Origin: Rhodospirillales bacterium CG15_BIG_FIL_POST_REV_8_21_14_020_66_15
GTDB lineage: Bacteria; Pseudomonadota; Alphaproteobacteria; Rhodospirillales; Casp-alpha2
Direction: 5' to 3'
NCBI GenBank assembly: GCA_002781745.1
Contig: PFFW01000040.1
Coordinates: 1 to 33,492, forward strand
Length of the DNA stretch: 33,492 bases
The notes below the pieces were generated by a model. That model had not been told where the DNA came from, did no database searches, and saw nothing but the letters and a program-made list of their open reading frames with translations. Below are positions 26,146 through 33,492 of this stretch, piece after piece. How positions within the stretch are numbered: the first letter of the stretch is position 1; each line of letters opens with the position of its first letter. Both the position numbers and the translations under genes were made by a program.

Positions 26146-28547
26146 AGTTCACCCTCGGCTGGCTCAGGCAGCATCTGCAAACGGACGCGACGCTGGATCA
26201 GGTCACGGACCGCCTGACCATGGTCGGGCTCGAGGTCGAGGGCGTCACAGATCGCGCCAAGGGCCTGGAAACCTTCGTCGTCGGCGAAGTTCTGGAAGCG
26301 AAACAGCATCCCGACGCGGACCGCCTGCGGGTTTGCCAGGTAAATACCGGAACCGAAACGGTAGAGCTGGTGTGCGGCGCGCCCAACGCGCGGACGGGGC
26401 TCAAGGGCGTGTTCGCGCCCTCCGGCTCCTACATCCCCGGCACCGGCATCACCCTGAAACCGACGGAAATCCGGGGCGTCACCTCCAACGGCATGCTGCT
26501 GTCGGAACGCGAAATGGGCCTGTCGGACGAACACCAGGGCATCGTCGAGCTGCCCGCCGATGCCGCGGTCGGCGCGCGCGCCGTCGACGTCATGGGCCTC
26601 GCCGATCCGGTGATCGAGATCGCCATCACGCCCAACCGGGGCGACTGCTTAGGAGTGAGGGGGATCGCCCGCGACCTCGCGGCCTCGGGCCTGGGGACGC
26701 TGAAGCCCTTGGACGCCTCGCCCGTGGCGGGGACCTACGACAGCCCCATCGCCGTCGAACTCGACTTCACGCCGGAAACGGCGAGCGCCTGTCCGCGGTT
26801 CGTCGGCCGCCATTTCCGGGGGGTGAAGAACGGGCCGAGCCCGAAATGGCTGCGGGACCGGCTGACCGCCGTGGGCCTGCGCCCGATCTCGGCGCTGGTC
26901 GACATCACCAACTACGTCTCCTTCGAATTCGCCCGCCCGCTGCACGTGTTCGACGCGGCCAAGGTCGCGGGCCCCATCACCGCCCGCCTGGCCAGGCCCG
27001 GCGAGAAGATCCTCGCCCTCAACGAGGTCGAATACGACCTCGATCCCGAAATGACGGTAATCGCCGACGCGGGCGGCGCCGAAGCCGTCGCCGGGGTCGT
27101 CGGCGGCATGAACTCCGGCTGCACCGGAACGACGACCGAGGTGTTCCTGGAAGTCGCCTATTTCGATCCCGTGCGCACCGCCATGACGGGCCGCAAGCTC
27201 AACCTGCAGACGGATGCCCGCTATCGCTTCGAGCGCGGCGTCGACCCGGCGTTCCTCGACGACGCCTGTGAGATCGCGACGCGCCTGATCCTCGATCTGT
27301 GCGGCGGCGAGGCCTCGAACGTGGTTTCCGCCGGCGGCGGGCCCGACTGGCGCCGCACGCTGGACTTCAACCTGGACCGTGTCGCGACCCTGGGCGGGAC
27401 CCAGGTCGACGGTGTCGAGGCGCGCCGCATCCTGAACGTGCTGGGCGTCGCCGTCGAGTCCGACCAGGGCAGCCGCCTGACCGTGGCCGTGCCGTCGTGG
27501 CGCTCCGACATCGTGTCCGAGGCCTGCCTGGTCGAGGAGATCGTGCGCATCCTCGGTTACGATCGTATTCCGGCCGTGTCCGTCACGCGCCCCGACGAGA
27601 CCCCGGGCCCGGTCCTGAACGCCGACCAGCGCCGCCGCGCCCAGGCGCGCCGTCTGCTCGCCGCCCGCGGCATGGTCGAGGCCGTGACCTATTCCTTCAT
27701 GCCGGGGGACCAGGCCGACCTGTTCGGCGGCGTCACCGCGGCCATGCGGCTGTTGAACCCCATCAGCGCCGACCTCGACGTCATGCGCCCGTCGATCCTG
27801 CCCAACCTGCTGGCCGCCGCCGCGCGCAACCAGGCGCGCGGCACGGGCGACCTTTCGCTGTTCGAGGTCGGGCCCCAGTTCCCGGGATCGAAGCCCGAGG
27901 ACCAGCGGATGGTCGCCGCCGGCATCCGCGTCGGCCGCACGGGACCGCGTCACTGGGCCGCCGCGCCGCGCGGCGTCGACGCCTTCGACGCCAAGGCCGA
28001 TGTCCAGGCCGTGCTTGCCGACCTGGGCCTGCCGGCCGAGCGCGCCCAGGTCGCGGCCGAGGCGCCGGCGTGGTATCACCCCGGCCGCTCGGGCGTGCTG
28101 CGCCTCGGGCCCATGGTTCTGGCCGCGTTCGGCGAGGTCCATCCGGCGGTGCTCAAGGCGCTCGACGTGAAGGGCCCGGCCGCCGCCTTCGAGATCCATT
28201 TCGGCAACCTCCCCAATGCGAAGGCGAAGAAGTCGGCCGCCAGGCCGGCGCTCGTCCTGTCGCCCCTGCAATCCGTGGCCCGCGACTTCGCCTTCGTGGT
28301 CGACGCCGGGGTCGAGGCCGCGCGCGTTATCGCCGCCGCCTATGCGGCCGACAAGGCGCTGATCACCGAGGTTACCCTGTTCGACGTCTACGAGGGCAAG
28401 GGCATCGCCGAGGGCAGGAAGTCGCTCGCCATCAACGTCGTCCTGCAGCCGACGGAAAAGACCCTGACCGACGCCGACATCGACGCCGTGGCCGACAAGG
28501 TCGTCGCCAGCGTCGCCAAGGCCACGGGCGGCGAACTTCGGGCATGA
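26142..28547 (+). CDS. pheT: Phenylalanine-tRNA ligase beta subunit
   Basis: This 801-residue subunit shows the full beta architecture. It has an N-terminal B1 domain with a tRNA-binding OB fold (about 40-150, [16 protein letters not shown]), the B3/B4 editing region that hydrolyses mischarged Tyr-tRNA-Phe, B5 ([16 protein letters not shown] onward), the catalytic-like core ([20 protein letters not shown]), and the C-terminal FDX-ACB anticodon-binding domain (about 708-800, [16 protein letters not shown]). Length is normal. It is translationally coupled to pheS upstream and to the HAD phosphatase gene downstream (ATGA at 28544). Confidence 0.98.
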   Translation: MKFTLGWLRQHLQTDATLDQVTDRLTMVGLEVEGVTDRAKGLETFVVGEVLEAKQHPDADRLRVCQVNTGTETVELVCGAPNARTGLKGVFAPSGSYIPGTGITLKPTEIRGVTSNGMLLSEREMGLSDEHQGIVELPADAAVGARAVDVMGLADPVIEIAITPNRGDCLGVRGIARDLAASGLGTLKPLDASPVAGTYDSPIAVELDFTPETASACPRFVGRHFRGVKNGPSPKWLRDRLTAVGLRPISALVDITNYVSFEFARPLHVFDAAKVAGPITARLARPGEKILALNEVEYDLDPEMTVIADAGGAEAVAGVVGGMNSGCTGTTTEVFLEVAYFDPVRTAMTGRKLNLQTDARYRFERGVDPAFLDDACEIATRLILDLCGGEASNVVSAGGGPDWRRTLDFNLDRVATLGGTQVDGVEARRILNVLGVAVESDQGSRLTVAVPSWRSDIVSEACLVEEIVRILGYDRIPAVSVTRPDETPGPVLNADQRRRAQARRLLAARGMVEAVTYSFMPGDQADLFGGVTAAMRLLNPISADLDVMRPSILPNLLAAAARNQARGTGDLSLFEVGPQFPGSKPEDQRMVAAGIRVGRTGPRHWAAAPRGVDAFDAKADVQAVLADLGLPAERAQVAAEAPAWYHPGRSGVLRLGPMVLAAFGEVHPAVLKALDVKGPAAAFEIHFGNLPNAKAKKSAARPALVLSPLQSVARDFAFVVDAGVEAARVIAAAYAADKALITEVTLFDVYEGKGIAEGRKSLAINVVLQPTEKTLTDADIDAVADKVVASVAKATGGELRA

Positions 28548-29365
28548 GTGCCGGGCTCGACGCGTTTTCGGTCGACGACCGGCGCGCCGTCCGCGGCATC
28601 ATCACCGACGTCGACGGCACCCTGACCACCGGCGGCAGGATCACCTCGACCGCCCTGGCGGCGCTGGAGCGGGCACAGGCGGCCGGCCTCACGGTCATCG
28701 CCGTGACGGGCGCCGCCGCCGGGACCTGCGACGCCATGGCGCGGACCTGGCCCGTGGACGCGGTGATCGGGGAATCGGGGGGGTTCGTGTTCCGCCTGCA
28801 CCCCGAGACGGGGCGCATGGTGCACCTGCATATCCTGGCGCGCGACGAGCGGCGCGGCCATTGGACCGAGTACGAGAAGGTGCTGGAGAAGATCGTCGCC
28901 GAGGTACCGGGCGCGGCGCTCGCCGCCGACCAGGCCTACCGCGAGACCGACCTTGCCATCGATCACGCCCAGGACGTGGCGCCGCTGGCCCCGGAGGCGA
29001 TCGGGAAAATCGTCGCCATCATGGAGGCCGCGGGCATGACCGCGACGTGGTCCAACATCCACGTCAACGGCTGGCTCGGCCCCTACGACAAGCTGACGAC
29101 GACCTGTCTGGTGCTGCGCGAGCTTTACCGCGCCGACGTGTCGGACCGGGCGGAGCGGGCGCGCTGGATGTTCGTGGGCGACAGCCGCAACGACGCGCCG
29201 CTGTTCGAGTTCTTTCCGCATTCGGTGGGTGTGGCCAACGTCGCCGATTTCGCGGACCACCTGAAGGTGCCGCCCGCCTATGTCACGCCGTCGCCGTCGG
29301 GCGCCGGCTTCGCCGAGGCGGTGGATGCGGTGCTGGCGGCTCAGTCCTCGGCGGCGACGGAATAG
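28544..29365 (+). CDS. HAD-IIB-type (Cof-like) phosphatase
   Basis: This 273-residue protein has the HAD motifs: motif I D22-V-D24-G-T, a motif II Thr in AVTG, motif III K183 (YDKLTT), and motif IV GDSRNDAP (D213, D217). The cap between motifs II and III is the large alpha/beta type of the IIB group, which includes Cof and sugar-phosphate phosphatases such as SPP/MPGP. The substrate is probably a small phosphate ester and cannot be specified. The start overlaps the pheT stop by 4 bp, so it is the last gene of the translation operon. Its last 25 bp overlap the end of the convergent cyclase gene. Confidence 0.88.
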   Translation: MSAGLDAFSVDDRRAVRGIITDVDGTLTTGGRITSTALAALERAQAAGLTVIAVTGAAAGTCDAMARTWPVDAVIGESGGFVFRLHPETGRMVHLHILARDERRGHWTEYEKVLEKIVAEVPGAALAADQAYRETDLAIDHAQDVAPLAPEAIGKIVAIMEAAGMTATWSNIHVNGWLGPYDKLTTTCLVLRELYRADVSDRAERARWMFVGDSRNDAPLFEFFPHSVGVANVADFADHLKVPPAYVTPSPSGAGFAEAVDAVLAAQSSAATE

Positions 29366-30705
29366 ACCTTGACCGGCGCGGCGCGGCCCTTCACCGGGAT
29401 CTCGCCCTTGAAATCGAACTGGTAGGCGCCGCGGCAGGCGTCGATGCATTCCTGCGTGCACATGACGTAGGTGCCGTACTGCTTGTTCAGCTGCTCCAGG
29501 CGGGCGGCGATGTTCACGTTGTCGCCGTGCACGGTGAAGGTCAGGCGGTCGGCCGTGCCGACGGCGCCGACGACGATGGGCCCCGTGTTGACGCCGCAGC
29601 GCGTCAGCAATGCGACCCCGTCGCCGAAAGTCCGCTCGGTGCACACGCGCTGCAGGTCGAGGGCGCAGTCCAACGCGCGGGTCGCATGGTTCTCCGACGG
29701 CGTCACCGCGTTGAAGGTGATCAGCATGGCGTCTCCCTCGAACAGCAGGACCACGCCGCCGTGGCGGGTGATGACCTCGCCCACGGCCTGGAAGTAGTCG
29801 TTGATGGTGCGGGCCAGTTCCTTGGGGGACATTTTCTCCGACGCCGTGGAGAAACCCTCGATGTCCGTGAACATGACGGTCGCGACCTTGCTTTCGCCGT
29901 CGCCCGGCTGGATGGCGTGATCGGCCTGGGTGATGCGCTCGGCCACTTCCTTGGAGACGAAACGCGTCAGATCCTGGGCCGCCGTGCTTTCGGTGATGGC
30001 GCGGTAGAGCGAGCGCTGCGCGCGCAGCACGGCGACGGCCATGACGGCGGTGACCAGCAGGATCGAGACGATCTTGTCGACCTCGGCGCCGATCAGGATG
30101 GCGTTGGACGTCATGTATTCCACGTAGTTGCGGGTGATCATCGGATTGCCCGCCTCGGCGTGAACCACGTAGAGCATCAGGGCGATCCACCCGACCGCCG
30201 CCGACACGCCGGCCAGCACGATGTAGCCCGGCTCGAACCGCAGCGCGCGGAGCGCGATGAAGATGAACACGTACATCAGGGTCGGCGCCTTAAGGTAGAA
30301 GCTTGCCGGCTGCATGTACTGGATGTGGAACGACCAGATCAGCAGCATCAGCAGCCCGATGTCGATGACCACGGACGCCATCAGGAACGGCCGGGACAGG
30401 GCGCCGCGGTAGGCGACGATCAGCCGCGCCAGGGTGAACAGGAAATAGAAGCCCAGCGCCGCCGGCACCAGATTGAAATCCGGATTCATGGCGGTCTTGG
30501 GTGCGACGGCCCACAGGCTGGCGAACAGCACGACCAGCAGCATCTGCACCCAGGAGATCAGCTTCTCGCTTTGTTCCTGCTGCAGGGCGATGCGCGCGCG
30601 TACGCGGGCGGGCAAGCGGTCGCCGACCGGCTCGCCGAAGATGAAGGTCATGCACGACTTCCACATGCCGGAACGATGGACCGTCGCGGCGAAATGCTCA
30701 ATCAC
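29341..30705 (-). CDS. Membrane class III adenylate/guanylate cyclase
   Basis: Residues about 50-230 hold six to seven hydrophobic helices. A linker (about 231-270, with DLTRFVSKEVAERI) leads to a class III cyclase catalytic domain (about 273-450). The metal-binding aspartates are D281 (FTDIEGF) and D325 (FEGDAML), and the later TVHGDNVNIAARLE segment carries the transition-state Asn/Arg residues. Aligned from memory, the adenine-contacting Lys before the GDA turn is Leu321, so nucleotide specificity is uncertain. The start is GTG at 30705. ATG codons 14 and 19 are alternatives. It makes cAMP or cGMP at the inner membrane. The signal is unknown. Confidence 0.9.
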   Translation of the reverse strand: MIEHFAATVHRSGMWKSCMTFIFGEPVGDRLPARVRARIALQQEQSEKLISWVQMLLVVLFASLWAVAPKTAMNPDFNLVPAALGFYFLFTLARLIVAYRGALSRPFLMASVVIDIGLLMLLIWSFHIQYMQPASFYLKAPTLMYVFIFIALRALRFEPGYIVLAGVSAAVGWIALMLYVVHAEAGNPMITRNYVEYMTSNAILIGAEVDKIVSILLVTAVMAVAVLRAQRSLYRAITESTAAQDLTRFVSKEVAERITQADHAIQPGDGESKVATVMFTDIEGFSTASEKMSPKELARTINDYFQAVGEVITRHGGVVLLFEGDAMLITFNAVTPSENHATRALDCALDLQRVCTERTFGDGVALLTRCGVNTGPIVVGAVGTADRLTFTVHGDNVNIAARLEQLNKQYGTYVMCTQECIDACRGAYQFDFKGEIPVKGRAAPVKVYSVAAED

Positions 30706-30718
30706 GGAATGCGGGCTC

Positions 30719-30738
30719 CCGGTTTTCCTGGGAACCGG
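30719..30738. other. Hairpin between the GntR and cyclase genes
   Basis: CCGGTT (30719-30724) pairs with AACCGG (30733-30738). An alternative pairing extends the stem with TTCC/GGAA. It lies in the 72-bp gap between the GntR stop and the cyclase start. Without a T-run it may be a weak terminator or a leader structure of the cyclase mRNA. Confidence 0.3.
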
Positions 30739-30777
30739 TGTAGCAGAGTCCGCCGCTCACCGGGGATCACAGCTGCG

Positions 30778-31473
30778 TCAAGCGGCGTCCTCTTCCGCGC
30801 CCCGGCGGATGGCCTCCTTCACCGCCTCGCACTTGTTGCGCAGGTGGTCCTTCAGCACGAGGGCGAGGTGCCGGCCGTCGCGGGCCTCCAACGCCGCCAG
30901 GATTTCCTCGTGCTCGGCCATCGCCTGCTTCCAGCGGTCGGGGGTGATGGAGGAAATATAGCGCGCGCGGCGGATGCGCCCGGCCAGCCCCTCGTACAGG
31001 GAGACCAGCAGGCCGTTGCCGGCCGAGCCCATGATCTTTTCGTGGATCTTCTGGTTGAGGGCGAAATACTCGGCCCGTTCCCCCCGCGTGTGGTGCAGCG
31101 CCATCTGGTAATGCAGCGCCCGCAGTTCGGCCAGGTCGGCCTCGGTCGCGTTGGCGCAGGCCAGCTCGCCCGCCAGCGCCTCCAGGGCGCCCATGACGGG
31201 AAACATCTCGTCGACATCCTCGGCCGTCAGGCGCGCGACCCTGGCACCCCGGTTGGGCAGCAGTTCCAGCACGCCCTCGGACGCCAGCACCTTCAGGGCC
31301 TCGCGCAGCGGCGTGCGCGAGATGCCCAGGGTCTCGCAGAGCCGGCGTTCCGGCACCTTCTCGCCCGGCCTCAGGTCGCCGTCGTAGACCATGGTGCGCA
31401 CCCGGTCGACGATGGTGTCGTGCAGGGAAGGGCGGTCGATGGGCGTGCGGGGCGAGGCGTCCATGGGCGTCAT
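30778..31473 (-). CDS. GntR-family regulator, FCD (FadR/VanR) subfamily
   Basis: This 231-residue protein has a GntR winged helix (about 17-80, LHDTIVDRVRTMVYDGDLRP then ERRLCETLGISRTPLREALKVL). The all-helical FCD ligand domain follows (about 90-220) with the metal-site pattern spread over NQKIHEKI, AEHEEIL and KDHLRN. FCD members commonly sense carboxylic acids and repress the catabolic genes beside them. The ATG at 31473 overlaps the stop of the FAD/Fe-S oxidoreductase gene (ATGA), so the two are co-translated. A 2-hydroxy- or oxo-acid effector and control of that gene are inferences. Confidence 0.93.
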   Translation of the reverse strand: MTPMDASPRTPIDRPSLHDTIVDRVRTMVYDGDLRPGEKVPERRLCETLGISRTPLREALKVLASEGVLELLPNRGARVARLTAEDVDEMFPVMGALEALAGELACANATEADLAELRALHYQMALHHTRGERAEYFALNQKIHEKIMGSAGNGLLVSLYEGLAGRIRRARYISSITPDRWKQAMAEHEEILAALEARDGRHLALVLKDHLRNKCEAVKEAIRRGAEEDAA

Positions 31474-33492
31474 TCCTGGGCCAGATAGCGGTCGAGAACC
31501 CGGGCGACATGCACCGCCTGACGTGGCGTGCCGTCGGCGATCTGGTGGCGGCAGCTGGTGCCGTCGGCGACGATCAGCGTGTCCGCGCCGGCATCCCGCA
31601 CGGCGGGCAGCAGGGCAAGTTCGCCCATGCGTTTGGACACGGCGACGTTGTCCTTGTCGTAGCCGAAAGCGCCGGCCATGCCGCAGCAGCTTGAATCGAC
31701 GGTTTCCACGTCCAGCCCCGGCACCAGGCGCAGCGTCTTCTCCACGGCCCCCATGGCGGCGAAGGCCTTCTGGTGGCAATGCCCGTGCAGCAACGCCTTG
31801 CCGCCGTCGGCATTCGTGAGCCGCAGGGTCAGGGTTCCGGCTTCGGCTTCCGCCGCCAGGAACTCCTCGAACAGCATGGCCTTGGCGGCAAGCGCCTTCG
31901 TGTCCTCGCCCGGCAGCAGGGCCGTGAACTCGTCGCGCAGGGTCAACAGGCAGGACGGCTCCAGCCCGATCACCGGCACGCCCGCGTCGACGAAGGGCTT
32001 CAGGGCTTCCAGGGTGCGCCGCGCCTCCGCCTTGGCCTCGTCGGCGAGACCCGCCGCCAGGAACGTCCGCCCGCAGCACAGCGGCCGCGCGCTATCGGGC
32101 GCCTGGGCGGTGACCACGCGGTAGCCGGCGGCGGTCAGCACCCGGCGCGCGGCGCGCAGGTTGTCCGGCTCGAAGTACGTGTTGAAGGTGTCGCCCAGCA
32201 GGACCACCGCCGGGCCGGCGGGGCAGCAATCGGCGTCGCCGACGCCGGCGGCGCCGTCGTCCGGCCGCGCCGCCCAGCGCGGCAGGCTGCGCTCGGCGGC
32301 GAAGCCGACCAGTTTTTCCGACAGCCAGGCCATGCCCGGCACGGCATCACGCAGGTTGAGAAGCCAGGCGACCTTGGACGCCATGGGCGCGTAGCGCGGC
32401 AGGTAGGCGACCAGCCTGTCGAACAGGCGCAGGCCGTGGCGCTTGTTGTACTGATTGAGGAACTCGATCTTCATGCGCGCCATGTCGACGCCCGTCGGGC
32501 ATTCGCGCTTGCAGCCCTTGCAGCCGACGCACAGCTTCATGGCGGCATGCATGTCGTCTGAGGTGAAAGCGTCCGGGCCCAGTTGTCCTGAAAGGGCCAG
32601 CCGCAGGCTGTTGGCGCGGCCGCGGGTCAGGTGCTGTTCGTCCCCGGTGGCGCGGAACGACGGGCACATGACGCCCGCGTCCCGCTTGCGGCAGGCGCCG
32701 TTGTTGTTGCACATCTCGACGGCGCCGGCGAAGCCGCCCCAGTCGGACCAGTCGAAGGCGGTCGCGATCTTTTCCGTCGCATAGCCGGGCTTGAAGCGGA
32801 ACAGCGAGCGGTCGTCCATTTTCGGCGGGTCGACGATCTTGCCCGGGTTCATCAGGCCATCGGGATCGAAGGCCCGTTTGACCTCGTTGAAGGTCTCGAC
32901 CATGCGCGTGCCGAACATGGCCTCGTGGAATTCGGAGCGCACCAGGCCGTCGCCGTGCTCGCCGGAGTGCGAGCCCTTGTACTCGCGCACCATCTCGAAG
33001 GCTTCCTCGGCGATGGCGCGCATCTGCCTGGCGCCCAGGTCCTGTTTCAGGTTGATGACCGGCCGCACGTGCAGCGTGCCGACCGAGGCATGGGCGTACC
33101 AGGTCCCCTCGGTGCCGTGCCTGCGGAACACCTGCGTCAGGCGGTCCGTGTATTCGGCCAGGTCCTCCAGGCGCACGGCGCAGTCCTCGACGAAGGAGAT
33201 CGGTTTGCCGTCGCCCTTCATCGACATCATGATGTTGAGGCCCGACTTGCGGACCTCCCAGATGTCGCGCTGGAAGGCCGGGTCCACGGCCTCGACCACG
33301 GCGTCCGCGAAGCCCAGGTCGCCCATCATCTCGACCAGTTGTTTCAGCTTGGCGAGCTGCGGCTGGGGCTCCTCCCCCGCGAACTCGACCAGCAGCAGCG
33401 CGTCGGGCGCGCCCTTCACGAAGCGTTCCACCGTGGGGCGGAATATCTCGATGTCGCGGGCCAGGCCGATCATGGTGCGGTCGACCAGTTCG
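31470..33492 (-). CDS. FAD-binding and 4Fe-4S oxidoreductase (GlcD/YdiJ type), N-terminus beyond window
   Basis: The 673 residues present run from the C-terminal part of an FAD-linked oxidase domain (with SGEHGDGLVRSEFHE and PDGLMNPGKIV) into a 4Fe-4S ferredoxin region. Its clusters are C-x5-C...CPSF and C-x2-C-x2-C-x3-CPTG. Two CCG-type cysteine domains follow (GLEPSCLL, HGHCHQKA, SSCCGMAGAFGY). This single-chain fusion resembles E. coli YdiJ, a D-2-hydroxyglutarate dehydrogenase, and D-lactate dehydrogenases. It would oxidise a D-2-hydroxyacid and pass electrons to the respiratory chain. The frame continues past position 33492, so the FAD-binding PP-loop is missing here. The substrate is not determined. 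Confidence 0.92.
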   Translation of the reverse strand, partial: ELVDRTMIGLARDIEIFRPTVERFVKGAPDALLLVEFAGEEPQPQLAKLKQLVEMMGDLGFADAVVEAVDPAFQRDIWEVRKSGLNIMMSMKGDGKPISFVEDCAVRLEDLAEYTDRLTQVFRRHGTEGTWYAHASVGTLHVRPVINLKQDLGARQMRAIAEEAFEMVREYKGSHSGEHGDGLVRSEFHEAMFGTRMVETFNEVKRAFDPDGLMNPGKIVDPPKMDDRSLFRFKPGYATEKIATAFDWSDWGGFAGAVEMCNNNGACRKRDAGVMCPSFRATGDEQHLTRGRANSLRLALSGQLGPDAFTSDDMHAAMKLCVGCKGCKRECPTGVDMARMKIEFLNQYNKRHGLRLFDRLVAYLPRYAPMASKVAWLLNLRDAVPGMAWLSEKLVGFAAERSLPRWAARPDDGAAGVGDADCCPAGPAVVLLGDTFNTYFEPDNLRAARRVLTAAGYRVVTAQAPDSARPLCCGRTFLAAGLADEAKAEARRTLEALKPFVDAGVPVIGLEPSCLLTLRDEFTALLPGEDTKALAAKAMLFEEFLAAEAEAGTLTLRLTNADGGKALLHGHCHQKAFAAMGAVEKTLRLVPGLDVETVDSSCCGMAGAFGYDKDNVAVSKRMGELALLPAVRDAGADTLIVADGTSCRHQIADGTPRQAVHVARVLDRYLAQE

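Overview
The window is GC-rich, compactly coded bacterial chromosome. Several features point to an alphaproteobacterium, probably Rhodospirillales-like: an IalB-family periplasmic protein, a DUF1127 protein, an acetoacetyl-CoA synthetase, paired inverted REP-like elements between genes, and many 4-bp ATGA overlaps. This placement is inferred from gene content, not from a marker-gene tree. I saw no tRNA, rRNA, CRISPR array, insertion sequence or prophage.

Layout. Positions 1-474: the tail of an unidentified gene, an antibiotic-biosynthesis-monooxygenase-fold protein, and a pair of inverted REP-like units. 475-3214 (minus): argG and an outer-membrane protein that joins an AMIN-like domain to a C-terminal beta barrel. 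3295-7232 (minus): a tightly overlapping operon of rlmN, a DUF427 gene, an ArnT-like glycosyltransferase and a PAP2 phosphatase. 7288-8952: a divergent pair, an IalB-like secreted protein and an R. etli-type asparaginase. 9020-10411: a lower-GC AAA/DUF4143 ATPase that looks acquired, with a perfect 24-bp palindrome at its promoter. 10435-12160: a divergent SpoU/TrmH methyltransferase and quinone oxidoreductase around a 14-bp palindrome. 12183-16196 (minus): an orphan 7-TM histidine kinase, an MFS and a DMT transporter in tandem, and a DUF1127 protein with its own terminator. 16197-16469 is a very AT-rich divergent regulatory region facing a GcvA-type LysR gene. 17583-18056: a VOC/PhnB-like protein, followed by a large composite palindromic repeat (18087-18300) that runs into the stop codon of aacS. 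20346-21359 (minus): cobD. 21509-24206: a four-cysteine membrane protein and a double-PAS histidine kinase. 24234-29365: a well-defined promoter and the translation operon rpmI-rplT-pheS-pheT plus a HAD phosphatase. 29341-33492 (minus): a membrane adenylate/guanylate cyclase, a GntR/FCD regulator and a partial FAD/4Fe-4S oxidoreductase.

Functional links. The rpmI-rplT-pheST block supplies the ribosome and tRNA-Phe charging. The ArnT-like enzyme and the PAP2 phosphatase plausibly share polyprenyl-phosphate chemistry in envelope modification. The GntR regulator is translationally coupled to the FAD/Fe-S 2-hydroxyacid-type dehydrogenase and probably controls it. The four-Cys protein may be a sensory partner of the PAS kinase. 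I found no convincing new multi-gene defence or biosynthetic system. The best leads are the AAA/DUF4143 gene with its palindrome, the 18087-18300 repeat, the four-Cys protein with its kinase, and the AT-rich DUF1127/LysR regulatory region.
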